Below, piece after piece: positions 36,043 to 49,473 of a DNA stretch of 64,000 nt. This DNA is from Xestospongia muta (lineage: Eukaryota > Porifera > Demospongiae > Haplosclerida > Petrosiidae). The translations under genes were made by a program, and so were the position numbers. The notes under the pieces were generated by a model. The model saw only the letters and a program-made list of their open reading frames with translations, had not been told where the DNA came from and did not search any database. The stretch is taken from contig OY848922.1 of NCBI GenBank assembly GCA_963693285.1, forward strand, positions 1,848,923 through 1,912,922, written 5' to 3'. Every line of letters starts with the position of its first letter. Positions within the stretch are counted from its first letter, which is position 1.

Positions 36043-39000
36043 GTGAGAACAGATTTACAGTTGGTTTGTTTTGTGTGTGGCATTATATGTGACCACACTG
36101 ATATTGAAGTATTCATAGTTGCTAAAACGTTTTTAGCAGTATGAATTTCCTCCTTAAAGAAATTCATTGCAGCCAAATGAATGTACTTAGCAGGTGTAGT
36201 ATAATGAATGGAGGGAGATCAATCAAGTGTTTAAAGTTGATGTTTTCTCATTTATTCTCTAGGTCTATGCTGGTTGTATGTGTGGTCACAGAACTGAGGG
36301 TCCTCACTGTGAACAGTGTCAGACTGGTTTTAATCAAGTGTCATGGATGGCAGGCCCCAATGAATGCCAGGGTAAGTCGAAACCTAGTATCATAGTTTTT
36401 CAATTTTTGTATAATCATATCAAACCTTTCTACAGTGCCAAGTCTAAATAAAAACAGCTCAGATTAGTTAATTATGTATGCATTTTCCTACAATTAATTA
36501 AAGAATGCTTGAAGTTCATATCTGTGGTATATTTCCAAACAACTGAATAGAGGATAACCCATTAATTAAAGAGACTAATAAACAATGGAAATTAGATATC
36601 TGAACATCAATTACCTCTCATTTCCTCATTTAAAACTATTATTAATTTCCAATACTTGCACAAAACTGCTTTCAATAATATCTTATAACTATTGAGTTGT
36701 ACTTCCTATTCCTCACACAGCATGCGAGTGTAATGGACATGCTGATGACTGCATAGCTGGCTCTGGTTGTATTAATTGTACTGACAACACAATGGGAAAT
36801 GATTGTAGCTTATGTGTACCTGGATACTATGCTAACTCATCTCTATTACCAATAGATACCAAGTATTGTACAGGTAATAGCTCAAATGTGGAGATTATAA
36901 GTGATATATTAATTGTTTGTTTGTTCGTTTTCCTTTTTTAGCTTGTAATTGTGATGAAGATGGAGTTATTGATGATGGTCGATGTGACAACAATGGTACA
37001 TGTAATTGTAAAGTTGGCACAGATCCTCCAAAATGTTCCATGTGTGCAAGTGGATATTGGAACTTCTCTCTAACAAATAGCAATGGTTGTCAAGGTAATT
37101 TTAATTTTAAAGCACTTGCTATTTGTCCGGCAGAAGTTCATACTTCGTTGTGTATTATGATACTAACCCCACCCCCTAAACCCTAAATATTAACTACACG
37201 TGACAAATTATAGATTTTCTGCTGGACAAGTAATTAACAACTAACTAACTAATAAGTAATTAATTTTAATAACTTTATAACTGATAACAGACACTAAAAT
37301 TAATCTGACTATTGTTATAACGTGTTCTATATTTTTCATAGCTTGTGAGTGTGGTGAAGGAGCGATCACAGTCAATTCTTTGCCAGTATGTGATAAAGTG
37401 ACTGGCATTTGTGTATGCAAATCTGAAAAGGTTCTTGGAGATAAATGTGACTCTTGTATGGTAAGTATCACAATGTCTCTTCTCTAACTTTCTCATACTG
37501 TGGATTACTATTTACAGTTGAATCTCTTCATAGCAAATACTTTGAGAACATGATAGTTATTGTTACCATAGAGATGCCATGATAGTTATTGTTAGCATAG
37601 AGGTGCTGTGATGGTGTTGGAATAATATTCTAAACCATTAGGATTTCACATTGGTTCAACTATCTTTAATATTCTTAATTGCCACACATTCTATAATTTT
37701 AATAACTCCCTTTTATAATTTTAATAACTGTTGCTGTGGTATTAAGTATTTCCAATGTATTGTGTATCATCTGTGCTTGCCTCTTGCTTTAATTCTCATT
37801 TATATCTTTTATCATTCTATCATTACATTGATCTTAATTCTATTCTCACTATAGGATGGCTTTTATGATTTGAGTTCTGGCTGCAGTAAATCCTGTCAAT
37901 GTAATACACTTGGTTCAATTGGTATATCATGTGACCCTACATTGGGACAGTGTTATTGTAAAACCAATGTAACAGGAACAGTCTGCAATAAACCAGCTAG
38001 TGGTTATTACTTTAAGTCAATGGATGATTTGATAATGGAAGCTGAAGAAGCTCAACTTTCACCAGTATGTTAAATATTAGTACATCAGATAATTTCAGTA
38101 TAAAAGTCATACTAATTCTAGTAAGAAAGTGAGTGAGAAAGAGAGACAGACAGACAAGCAGAAACAAAGATTATTTTCAATTCACTCTAATTCTTTCATA
38201 GGGGACAAAAGTCTATTGGCCATTAGAACCAGTAATTGATTTTACAGGTAGAGGATATGCCGTAATACCAGTTAATGGAGGACAGATTACCTTCTCACTT
38301 CAAGTTCCCAAATCAACTCGTCCACAGTACCTAGTTCTATTGCGCTATAGTGTAAGTTTCCTATGAAATAACTAATTAGTTCTTTGTGTGATGATATATG
38401 CATTAGAATACATTTACTTGTGTATTGTTTTAGAAGACAAAATAGTCAGCAGCTGCTTTTGCCTCTCACAAAAGCATAGTATTGTATTTTCATATTTTAT
38501 GCGCTAATTAAGACTTTCCAGGCTAATTTCAGCACCTGTAATTTCTCTCTCTCTTCCTCCCTGCCTTCCCACAGGCCAACAGTGCTATCTTTCCAGTTGC
38601 TCTAACAATTGAAAGTCAATCTGAAGTTCTAACTACTCTACAATGTACTAATGTTACTAATTCCACACTGACCAATGCAACAGTGAATCAAATAAGTCTA
38701 TCAACACATTTTACTTATCATAAAATTGAGAGTTTTTGCTTTCAAGAAGGAGTCCAGTATCGTTTTGTTCTTTCTTATGCACCTTTAATTGGAATAGAAT
38801 GGCTGGTTGACTCGGTAAGATTTTATTCAGGAATAGATAACATAGTTTAAAATGACGAGAAATTGCAGACAACGAAAATTGTTTATTTTTTAATCACTTA
38901 TCCTCTTTCTAGCTTGTTCTAATGCCAGATGTTACCTACAGTCCATATCATCAATCTATGGGACTACCAGATCAATTAGCAATTGATACCTGCCTTCCTT

Positions 39001-42000
39001 ATTCTCTTTTGGTCATAAAAGGTTTATTTTGTACACAAGTCATCTTTGATCTTTCCATTGAATTTTATGGACAAGTATTTGGTAAATTCATAACAAATTC
39101 TAAGTATTTCTATCAAATTAATATACTAACCTTTTATCTGACCATCCAATCAGTTGTCTATCCATCCATCAGACCATCCAATCAGTCGTCTATCCATCCA
39201 TCAGACCATCCAATCAGTCGTCTATCCATCCATTAGACCATCCAATCAGTCGTCTATCCATCCATCAGACCATCCAATCAGTCGTCTATCCATCCATCAG
39301 ACCATCCATTTTTTCCGTTCATTTGTTATTACTCTTTTTCATGCTTTTTTTTCTTTTTCAGCTTGTGAGATGCCAAGTTTAATTGGTAGCCTTGATGGTG
39401 TCTGTGATTCATATGGTGGTTCATATATATGCAAATCAAATTATACTGGCTCTCTATGTAATCAATGCTCTAATGGATTCTATAACTACACAAATGACAT
39501 GGGTTGTCAAAGTATGTTCTATTAATTAAAAGAGAAAAAAACCTGAAAAACAAACACAATTTACTTGCATATTCTATCATGAACCATTTTCCATCTTATC
39601 TCTTGTTTTTAGTTTGTCCTTCATGCAATTCCACTGGATCACAAAATATAGCTTGTGATGCTATAACAGGAGAATGTCATTGTAAATCTGGTGTCACTGG
39701 AACACTGTGTGATGCTTGTCAGTTTAGTCATTTTAACTTCTCAGAAACTGGCTGTACAGCTTGCAATTGCTCCCAATTTGCAATATCTGACTGTGACGAA
39801 ACTGGCATGTGTGTCTGTCCTATTGGAGTAACAGGACAGAAATGTGATAGATGTCTTGACGGATACTACCAAATCTCTCAGGCTGGCTGTGTTGCTTGTG
39901 GCTGCAATACTAATGGGAGCGTTTCTAACACTTGCAATGAAACCACTGGTCAATGTACATGTCAAGGTGGGGCTATAGGCTTGCAATGCAATGCCTGTCC
40001 CAGTGAGTATTATCAGACTTTAGGAGTGGGGCAAGATTTCTGCATGCCTTGTTTCTGTCATAACCATTCAAAGCAATGTGTCGGTGATTCTACCGGTTAT
40101 GTGTTGACTACAGTGGAATCTGACTTCACTGTTTTGTGCTCTTCTCAACCAACTGATTGTAATGATGGCTGGAGTCAAGTTGATGGAAATGTTGTCAACA
40201 CTGACTTCGGTCCAAAGTAAGCTAACCACCTTGTCTTTCAAATTCATATGGAAAAAATTTTAAAGTTAAGTATTATCCTCTTTCTATCCCTCAGTGACGC
40301 TAGTGGTCTTGGATATACACTCTTAAATGGCTTGGATACTAAATTAGTAGCACCTAATAAATTTCATGGAGACTTTCATCTTGCTTATGGACAAAAAATA
40401 GAAATTGTTCTCATACCTCCTCAAGGAGTCCTTGCTCCAACCATACCTACATACCTGCAGTAAGTTAAAGAAAACAGCGACAAAAATTGAACCTCTCATA
40501 ATGATGCTCCTAATTAAGGACACCATCTATATTTTATGTTCAGACCACTTGTTTTAATATCTAGTGCTATTAAGTTAATAAACTATTTAGACTCTCAATT
40601 GACTATGCTAAGATAATGCCCACTATATTGAGAGAGGTTCTACAGTATATATTATTAACATTAAGAGATATAGCTTATGTATGTACTGGTATGTTGTGAG
40701 TTTTATGTGGTGTTTAAAGATTATTAGTTGTTATGTACTGCGTTTCATAATTCTTTTATTATCCATTAGGATTACAGGCTCAAAATTATCAGATCCTTTA
40801 GTAACAACACTACCTTCTCCTGTAATTGGTACATTTAACTTTGACATAACTTGGACATTTACTGTAAGTATAGCACAACAGAGAGAGAGAGAATTTAAGT
40901 AATACACCTTTTCTTCTAGATCCCCTTAACTGAAGACAATTGGAGAGTAGGGAGTAGCAGTGGCAATGTTTCTAGTATTAACCAATTTATGGCTGTTTTG
41001 GTAGACATCACAGATATTCGTTTCAGTGCAAAATATACCAATGTAAGTGTCTCGTCCGTTTTGGTTTACTTAATATCTCATCTTCTTTTTGTAGGCTATT
41101 TTTGAATTTATACAAGTGCAGTGGTTTAAATTGTACACTCTACAAACATCTGTTCTACAGTCCAATGTTTCTGGAATGTATGTTCCTCCATTTCTCGCAT
41201 ATACAGTGGAGTCTTGTTCCTGTCCCCTCGGTCATATAGGCCAGTTTTGTGATCAATGTGATGTGGGGTACTATCGTACATCTGGGAACCCACTAGACTC
41301 ATGTTTGCCATGCCAATGTAATGGATTAGCTACTCTGTGCAACGGAACAACTGGCGTATGTATTAATTGTATGAATTACTCCCAAGGGGACCAATGTGAA
41401 GAGTGTATTCCTGGCTATTATGATAGTGATCCAACTGATACCATTCAATGTCTGCAGTGTCAATGTCCTACAGTTAATAACAGTCACAGTGCTACATGTG
41501 TATTGGATAGCAATGGAATGCAACTATGTGACGCATGTGAGACTGGGTATAGTGGTGTTACATGTGAAAAATGTGCTAATGGTTACTATGGAGACCCAAT
41601 AGTAAGTCCCCAAATGTAGAATTTAGATAACAACAAAATAGAACAAATAATTAATTCTCCTTTAATTCCTTTTTCCCTTAGAATGGACAATGTCAGCCCT
41701 GCGAGTGTAATGGGAATGTAGATCCCGGTCTTGGTCTCCTGGTCTGTAATGCCAGCACTGGAATGTGTCTGAATTGTCTCAATTATACTGAAGGTCCATC
41801 TTGCGAGAAATGCATAGAGGGTTACTATGGTGATGTCCAATTGAATATGCCTTGTCAAGGTAGAGAAACATTTTTATTAATTTTTAAGCATCGTCACTTT
41901 TTCATGTAGCTTGTAATTGTAATCCAAATGGAACATTGTCAGAAATTTGTGAGAGATATAACGGATTTTGTTTTTGTAAGGACTTTGTCGCATTACCCAA

Positions 42001-45000
42001 TTGTAGTCAATGTCAAGATGGTTACTATGGCAACCCAGCTATGGGTGGAGACTGTCTACCATGTCCTTGTCCTAATGTTAATAACAGTCATAGTTCGACA
42101 TGTTTCCTGAGTAGCAATGGTCTTCCAGTTTGTGATAACTGTGGGGTTGAGTATACTGGAGACAATTGTCAGTTCTGTGCTGATGGTTACTATGGAGATG
42201 CTGTGGTAAGAGAAACAGAATGAATAGATGGAAGGATGAATGAACAGAGAGAGGATAAGTAGACAAACATATGAGAATAGACACTTTGACCAAACAATTG
42301 CAGTTTTGATAGTTAATTTCTAAACTTTTTTAAAGATTACTCTTTCTCCTCTCTTAGAATGGTTTCTGTAATGATTGTGTGTGTAATGGCAATGTCGATC
42401 CAGCTTTGGGTCCAACTTGTGACATGATGTCAGGACAATGTTTGAATTGTCAAAATAATACATTTGGGTTTGAATGTCAACTCTGCCTTGTTGGTTACTA
42501 TGGTGACGTTGCTAATGGAATACCATGCAAAGGTAAGGAAAATTGAAGATAATTTGTTGACACTGTGTTCTTAGTATAGAGTTATCCTTAACATAGAGGG
42601 TTAAAAATACATTCAAGTATTATACATATGCTCTGAATATAGAGGGTTTAGCTTAATTCAGTTGACCTTTAATGAGAGGTTCCACTTCTAGTAGTATAGG
42701 ACCAGACTTACATGCTCTTCTAAGAACTTTTATTTAAATTCTTCTTTCATTTAGCTTGTAATTGTAGCTCAAATGGTACATTGCCACAAATATGCGAGAG
42801 AAATAACGGAATTTGTTTCTGCAAGCCTCTTGTAGCAATACCTGACTGTAGTCAGTGTATAGATGGTTACTATGGTGATCCAGCCAATGGAGGAGACTGT
42901 CTGCAATGTCAATGTCCTAACATTAGTAACAGCCACAGTCCTACTTGTGTCTTGAATAGCAATGGTCTTCCAATTTGTGATAACTGTGAAGATGGTTATA
43001 CTGGGGACAGCTGTCAATTCTGTGACAATGGCTACTTTGGAGATGCTATGGTGAGTTTCCTTTTTACATATTTCACTCTTTTTTTCCTTCTTCACTCATT
43101 ACAGACTGGTGTTTGTACGTTATGTCAATGTTATGGTAATGTAGATCCAACTCTTGGTCTAACTTGTAATGTGACAACCGGTCAATGCCTCCAATGTCAA
43201 AATCACACCACAGGATTTAATTGTGACCAATGTCTACCTGGTTTCTATGGTGATATACCCAATGGAATCCCTTGCCAAGGTACAACCTACACCTGCAACA
43301 ATAGATACGAGAAACTAGTACTAATACAGTCTATAGTTTTTATTATAATATTCAACTATGTAGCTATGAAAGCTAACCACTAAAGTATGATATGTCCTTT
43401 TAAAAGACAAAAGCCTTCAATTCATAATTCACAAAATATACAATATACATTAGCTAACAAAGCATAGTGGAAAATAATTAAGAAAGCCCGGGAGTAACTA
43501 GAGTTACCTGCATCTGACCAATCAGATTGCTTCATTAAATTATGTATACTCTAATAAAGCATGTTGTAGTAATATATTATCTTATACTAACTCTTCATGA
43601 CAGAATGTCCATGTAACCGTAATGGCACTGAGGAAAGTGTTTGTAACCGAACAACTGGGGCTTGTTTGTGCCTGCCTCATACTGAGGGTAGTGATTGTGG
43701 ACAGTGTGAATCAGGGTACTGGGGACTGTCTCAAGGTTTGGGCTGTATGTCTTGCAATTGCTGTACTAATGGTTCTATTTCTTTAAGCTGTGATCGGGTA
43801 TGTTAACTACACAATTATTAATAGTTATTAGTTTTAAGGCATTTATGAAACCATTCAATAGTAGACACTTTGGAGCCTTTGAAAATCCCTTTGATACAGA
43901 GATTTGAATTGATATAGGATTCACTTTGTTTGGAGTGACCCTTATGCATGATGCTCTCAAGTTAATCTACTTACTTTTCATTGCAGGATACTGGAGACTG
44001 TTCTTGTTTACATGGAGTTGGAGGTATTAATGACACTAAATGTTGCCACTGCTCTTTTGGATATTATAATCTCTCAGATACAGGCTGTACAGGTAACTCC
44101 AATAATAGCATTCATTACTATACATGTGCACAACAGCAGCAGCTGGTATATTTGTTATGCACTATGAAACATTTTTCACCATCTACTATAATATATGTAG
44201 AATTTTAGCATTAAAAATTATATATGCACTTTGTGAATAATAATAAGATTAGATAAGTACACAATGACATCACATAGTTCAGAAAATCACTAAATTATTG
44301 CTTCCTGAATCTGAGCAGTTTAAATCAGTAGACACGGTCTATATTTGTAGGTTTAAGATAATAATGAACATTTTAAGAGACCTTAGACATTGTTCTTAGT
44401 ATAGAGGTGTCCTCGATGCAAAGGGTGAATGGTATTAGTATGAAACTAGAAGTGTTTTGAATATAGATAAAAGATGCGTTTAATTCAAATTAACTTGATA
44501 AGAGATGTTAAAATTACCTCACACAACAGATAATAAAATGTGTTGTTTATTGTTTAATGTCTAATGTGTGTTTTCTGTAATAGCATGTAATTGTGGAGAG
44601 TTATCCCATTCGATGCAATGTGATGAGAATGGACGGTGTCCCTGTCAAGCTGGAGGCATTGGAGATAAGTGTAATGAATGTGCCTTTGGTTTCATAGGTA
44701 AGTTTACAACGTGCAGCAGTTTATTTTGAGCACTTAAATGCAACACTAAATAACAGATAATTTATAATTGATATAGTATTGTGTTTAAATTAAATTGATC
44801 CTAAAATCAATTAAAAATAATTAAAATCCTGATTTAAAAATTTAAATTTATTTAAAATTTAAAATTTTATTAAAAATTAATAGAATCCTGATGTCAAAAT
44901 GATAGTATGTAATATAATTATAGCAGTCCTTGATCTGAACAAAAGATAAATTAAATGATGTCTTAAGATAATACTAAATGTCTTTATTTTAGCTGTTTTT

Positions 45001-48000
45001 GCTATAATTTGACAGTTTAATAACCAGTCAATTATAAGTGATAATTAAAAAATAAAATTAAAACTTTATTTAAACATATGAATTATCATAGCAACTATTA
45101 CCATGATGACAAATCTCCATAACAACATTACAATCCTCAAATCCATAGAACCATATAATCTATACCAAAAAATATAGTTGTAACTTTTATTAAATATTTT
45201 GTTCAATTTTTTCAACAGGTAATGCACCAAACTGCACAAGATGTCATGATTGCTATTTTCTCTGGTTTGATGCTTTGTCAGTAATCAAGAACAATGTAAC
45301 ATTTTTAATTGATAGAATTCAAGAAGTGCTCAAAGTTTATGAAGGATTCACTGAACAAGACATCAAGGAAACAATATTGAATATAGAGGCTGCTCTAAAC
45401 ATGACATCGCAAGTATTGTCCACTATTACTGTCAACCCAGACTTGCTTACTAATATAACTACTATTTTGAATGAGGTAAGCTAAATTGATTAACTCCATT
45501 GGTAAAATAAAATGATGATTAGCAATGACATGGCTTTAATAGGGGTTTTGATAATGTGATCTTTCTATCATTAATGTTACTGAATGCTGCTAATCAGTTC
45601 ATAATATACCCTTATCAATACATATCAATTATAAATATTTTCCATTGAACATGAGTGCAAATTATAATAATGCAACAGCTGCACTATTTTGCATGCATAA
45701 CCAACACCAAATATGACAGCTGCTTTTTCTCTCCTTTAGGTCAATCAAACATATAATGAGATAGTATCTGATGTTGACGAATTACAAAAGAGCCTTCGTG
45801 AAACTCACATGAAGCTATCACAAGTTCAATATTTTATTGATTCCATTGAAAGTGATGATTATCTTGGCATTGATGTGACAGAACTTTATAAGAATATAAC
45901 GGCATTAAATAATACTATTAGAGGACTTGAAGAGCAGGCCAATGCAAGCTATGCTTTACTCATAGCATACCAACTAAACGTGATTGATTTAAACAACTCA
46001 GTCGCTGATATCTACTTCAATTTCTCTTTAGCTTCAAATGATATTGTTTCAGCTTATAACATCAGCCAACAAGCTGAAGTTCTAATTGAAAGTACCCAAT
46101 CATTTGCTGTCAATATATCTGCAGTTGGTACTGCTATCAATAAATTAGAAAATGATACAATTATTTTGGAAAATGGTACCATTGTTGCTAACATCTCAGT
46201 TGAGAGGTTGACATATGATTTTATCACTTTGAACAATACACTTATAAATCTTAATGAACAGTTGAGTGTCTTGTCAAATCTTGCAAACAATTTGCAAGCA
46301 TCAGCTAACAGTGCTAAAACAATGGCAGGCCTACACTTGGATACTGTTAAAAATCTCATGGTAAATTGATCATAAATTTTCAGAACATTTTACTTACAAT
46401 TAGCCTCTGTACTATAATGTTTCTGCACTATAATTATTCAGTCATTAAGCACTAAAAATTATATATTTACCTGTTTAACATTATCTATAGATGGTACAGT
46501 CAATGAACTAGAATCACTAGTATATTTTGTGTTGTCTTCTCTTTTTCCAGACTGCTACTAACCAAGCTCTTGCTGATGCACAATCTCTCATAGCTAAAGT
46601 TGGTCTGGCTCAAGAACTAACTTTCAATGCTTCTAACAAGTTGGAAGAAGCTACTCAAATGGCTCAAGATACTTTAGCTATCCCTAATCCACCTGTGGAC
46701 TATGCTAATAAACTAGCTAGTGATATCAATGGTACAATTATACCAGATGAAGATATAGCAGCTATAGTGGCTGATGCCAATAGCAGTGCAGCAGCTGCAA
46801 AAAAAGCTTTAGAAATTGCTGAAAATACCAGGTAAATAGCTAAGCAAATTTTAACAACACATGTATATGGTAGAACCTAGCTGGGTAAAACATGAAATAA
46901 TAGTTTCATTGTGGTATGGGTACGAGACTAATAGTTTTAGTGTGTGGGTACAAGATAAACGTTTGTGGGTATGAAATTGATAGATTCAGTGTATGGGTAC
47001 GAGGCTGATAGTTTTAGTGTATGAGTATGAAACTGATAGTTTCAGTGTATGGGTATGAGGCTGCTAGTTTCAGTATGAGACCGATAGTTTTAGTGTATGA
47101 GTATGAAACTGATAATATCAGTGTAAATAATATATAAGCTACAGTAAGTGATTGTCAAAATTTATACTCTATTGTAGAATGTAATTAGATTTGAGATTGA
47201 GCATCAAGACTTCTTTACTACCTCTCTTCTAGCTCTACTGTACAAGATCTTCAAAATGTTGTCAATGATGTTAAAGCTAACTATACTGCTACAATCACTG
47301 CATTGGAAGAGGCTCAAACCAACTTTGAAGTTGCTAACAGTGATGCAGACATTATTAATCAAACACTCAGTGAAGTAAGATGAATACTATTAAATTCATT
47401 ATATTTCACAGTAGCATAGTATTAACATCAAAAGATAATAATACCATTTACACTATAAGCTATTCAATTAACAACGCTAGTGTATTCTTTATAACAATTC
47501 CACTATTGTTATTGATACATATACAGGTTGAGTCCACATTGGATCAAATACCCAACATAAATACCATTGAGAGTACTATTAATGACACCTTGGATACTAT
47601 AGACGCAGGAGAAATTCAAGCTCAGGAAATCACTGAAAAAGCTAACAATGCAAGTACCACAGCACAACAAATTTTAAATGAAGTTACTGATGAAAGTAAT
47701 GTAAGTATAAACTCATTTTAACCCTTCTCTATTAAATTATCTATCTTCCCATCCATCCATCCATACAGTTATCCATGGATCCATCTGTCCATCCATCCAT
47801 TCATACAGTTATCCATGGATCCATCTGTCCATCCATCCATTCATACAGTTATCCATGGATCCATCTGTCCATCCATCCATTCATACAGTTATCCGTGCAT
47901 CCATCTGTCCATCCATCCATTCATACAGTTATCCATGGATCCATCTGTCCATCCATCCATCCATACAGTTATCCGTGCATCCATCTGTCCATCCATCCAT

Positions 48001-48738
48001 CCATACAGTTATCCATGCATCCATCTGCCCATCCATCCATGTATCTATCCACGTCCATCCATTCATCCATCTATCCATCCATCCATCATAGACCTATCTA
48101 TCCATAGCATCTTCATTAATCCATTTCTTCCACAGAAACTTCAAATAGCTAATGATACACTAAGAAACATAACACAACAGACTGCACAAAAGATCACTAC
48201 AACTGACAGCATAAAACAAACTGTTAATCAATTGCAAAATAAAGCTCAGCAACTCAATGACACAGCAAATGCTGTATCTCTACAAAAACTACAGAGTGAG
48301 TCAATAATACATGGTATTAATGTTAGGGTTAAATTTATAGAGTATACACACACATATAATATATATTATATAAATGAAGTATTGTTGTATAAAATCATGA
48401 TGTCATTACAGATTTTTCAAATTAACATGGTTATGAAGTTGAATTTGTTTTCAATAAGACAATGACTCTAAATTTCATAGGAACTAGCAATCATTGTATA
48501 TTATATGTATGTGAGTGCATGTTAAAAATGAGCATACTTGATTTGAAACATTTTAATTCCTTACCAATTGGTTTATGTTTCTTTATATATAGATCTGCTA
48601 ACAACATATCAGACTAAACTCTCACAGGTCCGGTCTCTACAAGCAAAGATGGCTAGTTTGCAAACAGAACTGAAAACTTTGACGGAAACATTTAAGACAT
48701 CATCTGATAAATACAAGAACTGTTATAAAACTCCATAG
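35141..48738 (+). CDS. laminin chain with both LF (beta-type) and L4 (alpha/gamma-type) domains, 31 or more exons
   Basis: A secreted basement-membrane-type protein. Order seen: signal peptide ([18 protein letters not shown]), LN domain (broken by a sequence gap), about five LE (laminin EGF) repeats, LF domain, four to five LE repeats, L4 domain, about twelve LE repeats, then a long coiled coil ending KNCYKTP. There are no LG domains, so it is a beta/gamma-like chain. The penultimate-region cysteine recalls the C-terminal cysteine of gamma chains that links to beta. Exons after the gap run 35806-36042, 36263-36371, 36721-36873, 36942-37094, 37342-37460, 37855-38064, then as listed in the segment entries. 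Many N-glycosylation sequons are present. LF with L4 in one chain differs from the classic bilaterian alpha, beta and gamma architectures. Confidence 0.93.
35581..35780. other. assembly gap (200 N)
   Basis: Exactly 200 undetermined bases. The right edge opens in a CT run, suggesting that a CT microsatellite broke the assembly. The middle of the laminin LN domain is missing, so frames crossing the gap are meaningless. Confidence 0.98.
38202..39081 (+). other. laminin segment: LF (domain IV type B)
   Basis: Exons 38202-38351, 38575-38814 and 38913-39081 encode a globular insert. It has [46 protein letters not shown] and [11 protein letters not shown] in the same order as the LF domain of vertebrate laminin beta chains (for example the SLVLMP element). 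The donor of the last exon is G|GTAAAT at 39081, needed to keep phase with the next LE exon. A nearer GTATTT would break phase. Confidence 0.85.
39145..39312. repeat. 32-bp minisatellite, about five units
   Basis: Units of the type TCCATCCATCAGACCATCCA plus ATCAGTCGTCTA in the laminin intron after the LF domain. Open frames with Ile-His-Pro-Ser repeats are artefacts. Confidence 0.92.
39362..41042 (+). other. laminin segment: LE repeats and L4 (domain IV type A)
   Basis: Exons 39362-39511 and 39613-40216 carry LE repeats with the eight-cysteine pattern. L4 follows in the end of the second exon and in 40295-40459, 40770-40863 and 40920-41042. It has the alpha/gamma-type signature [19 protein letters not shown], matching the family element 'aP-kflGd---sYGq-l'. 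L4 interrupts one LE repeat, as in gamma chains; the second half of that repeat opens the next exon ([16 protein letters not shown]). Confidence 0.85.
41095..44697 (+). other. laminin segment: C-terminal LE repeat array with duplicated exon pair
   Basis: Exons 41095-41601, 41682-41859, 41910-42205, 42358-42532, 42755-43050, 43105-43279, 43604-43797, 43987-44092 and 44584-44697. Exons 41910-42205 and 42755-43050 are both 296 nt, and 42358-42532 and 43105-43279 are both 175 nt. Their proteins are alike (for example [16 protein letters not shown] against [16 protein letters not shown]). This shows tandem duplication of an exon pair. The rod-like LE array separates the N-terminal domains from the coiled coil. 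Confidence 0.9.
46880..47130. repeat. degenerate ~28-bp tandem repeat in laminin intron
   Basis: Irregular units around GGGTACGAGACTGATAGTTT plus TAGTGTAT between two coiled-coil exons. Heavily diverged. Confidence 0.8.
47745..48085. repeat. 40-bp minisatellite in laminin intron, about seven units
   Basis: Units of the type CATACAGTTATCCATGGATC followed by CATCTGTCCATCCATCCATT. Alternative units carry CCGTGCATCC. Several frames stay open through it and give His-Pro-Ser repeats; these are artefacts. It ends about 50 bp before the acceptor of the next coiled-coil exon. Confidence 0.94.
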
Positions 48739-49379
48739 AACATTTAACATCTGACTTATTAGGGTTTTTATCTTCAATAATACATATTTAGGTGGTTCAT
48801 ATTGTTATACAGTTATTTCTTTTATACGAACATGACTTTACATAGGTTTTATATTATTTTTAACTCCATTAAAAAACTTAACTAATACCAATTACAATAG
48901 AGAAATTTGATATTATATTTTAATGCTGGTTATTAAGAATACTGATTATTAATGAGCATATGACTGGCTTTTAATATAGCATGTATGTATGGGCAAGAAT
49001 TCATATCCAAATTTAAAGATATGCATGGTTTCTTGTCCCTAAGCTCTGAGATGAACATCTACTGCAAACACACTTGTTAAAGTTCTGCCTTAAAAGAAAT
49101 ACATTTCAAGTTATGGAACATTCTTCTTATGATTTCAGCCAAGTAGATCAGTCTGGACTGGCACAAATGACATTTGGGATTCTGAAAATTCGTTGGCTGA
49201 TGGTGCAAAACTCTAGTATTGTTTATCTCCTGCAGGGCCACAACAGCAATTATTATCTAATTACTAAACAAGAAAAAACAAACATTGACAATGCTTCTTT
49301 CTGTTCATATTGTAATGGTTTGTTAAAATTATCCAACGTTTATTTTTTAAGACAGAGATCGGTATCAGTCCTCTCCTGC
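48739..49379. other. laminin 3' flank and intergenic region
   Basis: No canonical AATAAA was seen soon after the laminin stop. An open frame at 49074-49424 has no domain or signal peptide and overlaps the promoter of the next gene, so it is not called. Confidence 0.5.
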
Positions 49380-49386
49380 TATAAAA
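49380..49386 (+). promoter_or_regulatory. TATA box of the ITIH-like gene
   Basis: TATAAAA in the context CTGCTATAAAAGTCCGAGC, about 94 bases upstream of the start codon. A start of transcription near 49410 would give a 5' leader of about 60 bases. Confidence 0.6.
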
Positions 49387-49473
49387 GTCCGAGCAGTTCT
49401 CCTTCAAATCAGTCACATAACTGATCTGACTGTTCTTTCTTACTGTCCTCTACTGCTCAACGCATTTAAGAGA

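Larger units (their letters stand above)
45219..48738 (+). other. laminin segment: coiled-coil C-terminal domain
   Basis: Exons 45219-45475, 45740-46360, 46551-46831, 47233-47374, 47527-47700, 48136-48295 and 48593-48738. It opens with CTRCHDCYF, the cysteine pair at the start of a laminin coiled coil. Heptad-rich helices with many Asn-X-Thr/Ser sequons follow, and it ends at TAG after KNCYKTP. This region should trimerise with partner chains. No LG module follows before the next gene. Confidence 0.88.

Noticed and set aside
47775..48465. His-Pro-Ser repeat frames, one joined to laminin coiled-coil sequence
   Set aside because: The repeat part is an intronic 40-bp minisatellite; the acceptor at 48136 separates it from the real exon.
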